Positions 61,330 to 64,000 of a stretch of 64,000 nucleotides of DNA are shown here, piece by piece (the stretch's first letter is position 1; every line of letters starts with the position of its first letter). The notes under the pieces are model-generated. The model was not told where the DNA came from, made no database searches, and saw only the letters and a program-made list of their open reading frames with translations. The position numbers were made by a program, and so were the translations under genes. The DNA lies in contig OY821772.1 in NCBI GenBank assembly GCA_963682175.1, positions 49,808,925-49,872,924 of the forward strand. Direction: 5' to 3'. The stretch comes from Triglochin maritima (lineage: Eukaryota > Streptophyta > Magnoliopsida > Alismatales > Juncaginaceae).

Positions 61330-61940
61330 ATTTACATTAAAGTTTTTTGTTTTGTGTATTTTACACAAATCTTTACCAAATCAATCCTAACAGCTACATC
61401 TCTCTAAGAGCTTATAAATAGAAGTTCTCATACCTTATTTACAGAACTCTCCTACTTCCACTTGCCTCATACATTAGAGAAACTCTCACTCCAAGAATCC
61501 CAAACCCTACAAACTCCAAGCTGAAACTTCACCACTTGACCAAATCCTTATCCTACTCAAGTGTGCTCAAAGTTAGAGTGTTGTTACTCACGTTTCCTTT
61601 GCTGTCAAAGATTGTAAGGCTTGAATCGGCTCGTAGCGATGAGCATCCCTCTCGGGTTGTAAGAGGAAGAAACTAAGCTCGACGAGAGTGTTCGCGAGTT
61701 TGCTTTGTAAAGGTGTTATCTCCCGGCTCGTAACGGGGAGATGATTAGTTAAAATGTAGGCAGAGCTCGTGGGATCGAACGGAACTTGCAAATGAGAACT
61801 ACGACTCGGGTGGGGTGCCGAACTTCTGTAAAATCGCCGCGTCTTTGTAGTTTGCATTATTTTTACTCTACTTGCTTTAATTGTTATTTCCGCTGCAAAG
61901 CAATTTATCATTAGAATGATTAGGCCATAATGATCCTACA
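61330..61940 (+). mobile_element. Probable 3' part of an LTR
   Basis: The order is LTR-like: a promoter (TATAAATA at 61413-61420), a pyrimidine-rich stretch, GTGTTGTTACTCACG, CGAACTTCTGTAAAATCGCC, a T-rich segment with TTATTTCCGCTGCAAAGC, and a CA end at TGATCCTACA (61940). The same GATCCTACA end is seen in the LTR at 31054. No primer binding site follows, since the satellite begins immediately. The 5' part is not defined. I infer a truncated or solo LTR at the array border. Confidence 0.45.
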
Positions 61941-64000
61941 AGATTTATATGGTCTAACGAGTAACAAATTACATTGACTACTCGAATAACAATTTATGGA
62001 AACAACTCAAGCGATTAAAGTCCTTTGAGGTAAAAATTGTTAGGACTTGACGTCCTATCTCCATAGCTCAAGAGAGATACGAAGTTGGATTTCTATGGTC
62101 TAACGAGAAACAAATTACATTGACCACTCGTTTAACGATTTAAGGGAAATATTACTCGATAGATTTAAATCCCCTGAGGTAAAAATTGAAATGACTTGAT
62201 GTCATATGTTCATTGGTCAAGAGAGATATGACGTTGCAATTTAGATGGTCTAACGGGTAAGAAATTAGTTTAAGGACAAGGTTTTTCAGGAACACTACTA
62301 CACCGATTCAAGTCCTTTGAGTTAAAAATTGGAAGGACTTGACGTCATGTCTCCATAAGTCGAGAGATATGGTCTAACGAGTAACAAATTACATTGACCA
62401 CTCGTTTAACGATTTAAGGGAAAACCTACTCGACGCATTCAAGTCCTCCGAAGCAAAAATTGAAATGACTTCACGTTATAAGTTCATAGGTTAAGAGAGA
62501 TATGAAGTCGGATTTATATGGTCTAACAAGTAAGGAATAACACTGACCACTTGGATAACAATTTGCGGAAACGCTACTATACTGAATCAAGTCCAATGAG
62601 TAAAAAATCGGAAACTTGCGTCATATGTCCATAGGCCAAGAGAGAGATGAAGTTTGATTTATATACACTATTGAGTAAAAACTTATAATGACCAGTCGTA
62701 TAACGATTTAAGGGAGAAAATATCGATAGATTCAAGCCCTTTGATGAAAAATTTAAAGGACTTGACATCCTATCTTCATAGGACAAAAGAGATATGACAT
62801 TGCGATTTAGAAGGTGTAACGTGTAAGAAATTACACTGACCACTCGGATAAGGATTTACGGGAACAATACTAGACTAAATCCAGTCCCTTGAGTTAAAAT
62901 GGGAATGACTTGACGCCATATCTTCATATGTCAAGAGAGATACGACGTTCGGATATATATGGTCTAACGAGTAACAAATTATATTGAACACTCGTTTAAT
63001 GATTTAAGTGAAAAATTGTTCGTTATATTCTAGTCATCTGAGGGAAAAATTGAAGGACTTGATGCCATATCTCCATAGGACAATAAAGATATGACGTTGG
63101 GATTTTAATGGTGTTGTGTAAGAAATTACATTGACCACTCAGATAAGGATTTACGGGAACACTACAAGACCGAATCAAGACCCTCGAGTTGAAAATTGGA
63201 ATGCCTTCACGCCATATCTCCATAGATCAAGAGAGATAGGAAGTTGGATTTATATGATCTAACGAGTAACAAATTACATTAACCACTCATTTAACAAATT
63301 AAAGGAAAAACTACTCGATTAATTTGAGGTTCTTTGAGGCAAAAATCGAAGGGACCTGTTGTCATTTCTTCATAGGTCAAGAGAGATATGACGTGATTTA
63401 GATGATCTAATATGTAAGAAACTATAGTGACCACTCATAAGGATTTCCGAGAACAATACTAGACCGATTCAAGTCCTTCGAATTACAATTTTGAAGGACT
63501 TGACGTCATGTCTCCACAGGTCAAGGGAGATACGACGTTGGATTTACAGGGTCTAACGAGTAACAAATTACATTGGCCACTCATTTCACTATTTAAGGGA
63601 AAACTACTCGATAGATTCAAGTCATTTGAGGCAAAAAGTGAAAGGACTTGACGTCATATCTTCATAGGTCAAGAGAGAAATGACGTTGGGCTTTATATGG
63701 TCGAACGTGTAAAAAATTACATTGAGCATTCTAATAAGGATTTACGGGAACACTACTAGACCGCTTCAAGTCCTTTTAAGAATAAAATTGGACGCACTTG
63801 ACGTCATATCTACATAGGTAAATAGAGATATCACGTTGGGATTTTTATGGTCAACGAGTAACAAATTACACAAATCACTCGGAAACAATTTAAGGGAAGA
63901 TTACTCAAGCAATTCAAGTCGATAGAGCTAACAATTGGAAGGTTTTGACGTCATATTACCACATGTCAAGAGAGAGATGATGTTGAGATTTGATGGTCTA
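61941..64000 (+). repeat. Second satellite, ~148-bp monomers in alternating A/B types
   Basis: Fourteen monomers restart at GGTCTAACG or variants near 61951, 62097, 62247, 62371, 62520, 62667, 62813, 62961, 63110, 63256, 63404, 63550, 63699 and 63848, and the array runs off the window. All but one spacing lie between 146 and 150 bp (the other is 124). Type A reads GAGTAACAAATTACATTGAC, CACTCGTTTAACGATTTAAG, CTACTCGATAG. Type B reads GTGTAAGAAATTACACTGAC, CACTCGGATAAGGATTTACG, ACTAGACCG. From 62097 they alternate strictly, giving a dimer of ~296 bp. Each carries a TCAAGTCCTT...AAGGACTTGA dyad followed by GACGTCAT. It is unrelated to the first satellite. Confidence 0.93.

Overview
This is nuclear DNA of a flowering plant, most likely a eudicot. 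The evidence is spliced genes with GT-AG introns, a plant serine carboxypeptidase-like gene, a minor-spliceosome 31K protein gene, a nepenthesin-type protease pseudogene, and plant transposon families (MULE with a plant mobile domain gene, PIF/Harbinger, LINE, tRNA-Met-primed LTR element). The species cannot be named from sequence alone. Gene density is low and satellite content is very high, which fits heterochromatin next to gene-bearing DNA.

Layout. 1-27430 is one satellite family with a monomer of about 170 bp. Block A (1 to ~6925) has a 7-monomer higher-order repeat of about 1.18 kb. Block B (~6926-27430) is a second subfamily in the opposite orientation, built from 3.2-3.35 kb and ~8.5 kb super-repeats. 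27431-33381 is transposon debris: a low-complexity transposon-like tail, a broken three-exon gene, a LINE 3' end, and a 1.7 kb LTR with its tRNA-Met primer binding site. 33382-39889 is a complete-looking Mutator-like element (MULE). 41680-46990 (carboxypeptidase), 47818-48420 (U11/U12-31K) and 57377-58966 (DNL zinc-finger protein) are the ordinary host genes. 51706-53730 is a dead aspartic protease and 55305-56605 a dead PIF/Harbinger transposase. 61941-64000 is a second, unrelated satellite of ~148 bp monomers that runs off the window.

The most interesting unit is the MULE. It has 64-bp terminal inverted repeats (59/64 matching), an 8-bp flanking duplication TAATTAAT, and two convergent genes. 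The left gene splices into an 879-residue protein joining a FAR1-like zinc region, a DDE transposase, a SWIM-like motif and an OTU cysteine protease domain. The right gene encodes a 649-residue plant mobile domain (PMD) protein interrupted by one in-frame TAG. The two genes are mirror images at their 5' ends: TATA box, tiny first exon (10 and 18 codons), phase-0 intron, and inside each intron an array of short GC-rich hairpins built on GGCGTCT/AGACGCC. Transposase-OTU fusions and transposon-borne PMD genes are known separately in plants. Their combination with mirrored intronic hairpin arrays is the best candidate here for an undescribed system.

The three intact host genes look like constitutive cell functions (vacuolar/secretory proteolysis, U12 intron splicing, organellar Hsp70 upkeep) and show no sign of forming a pathway together.
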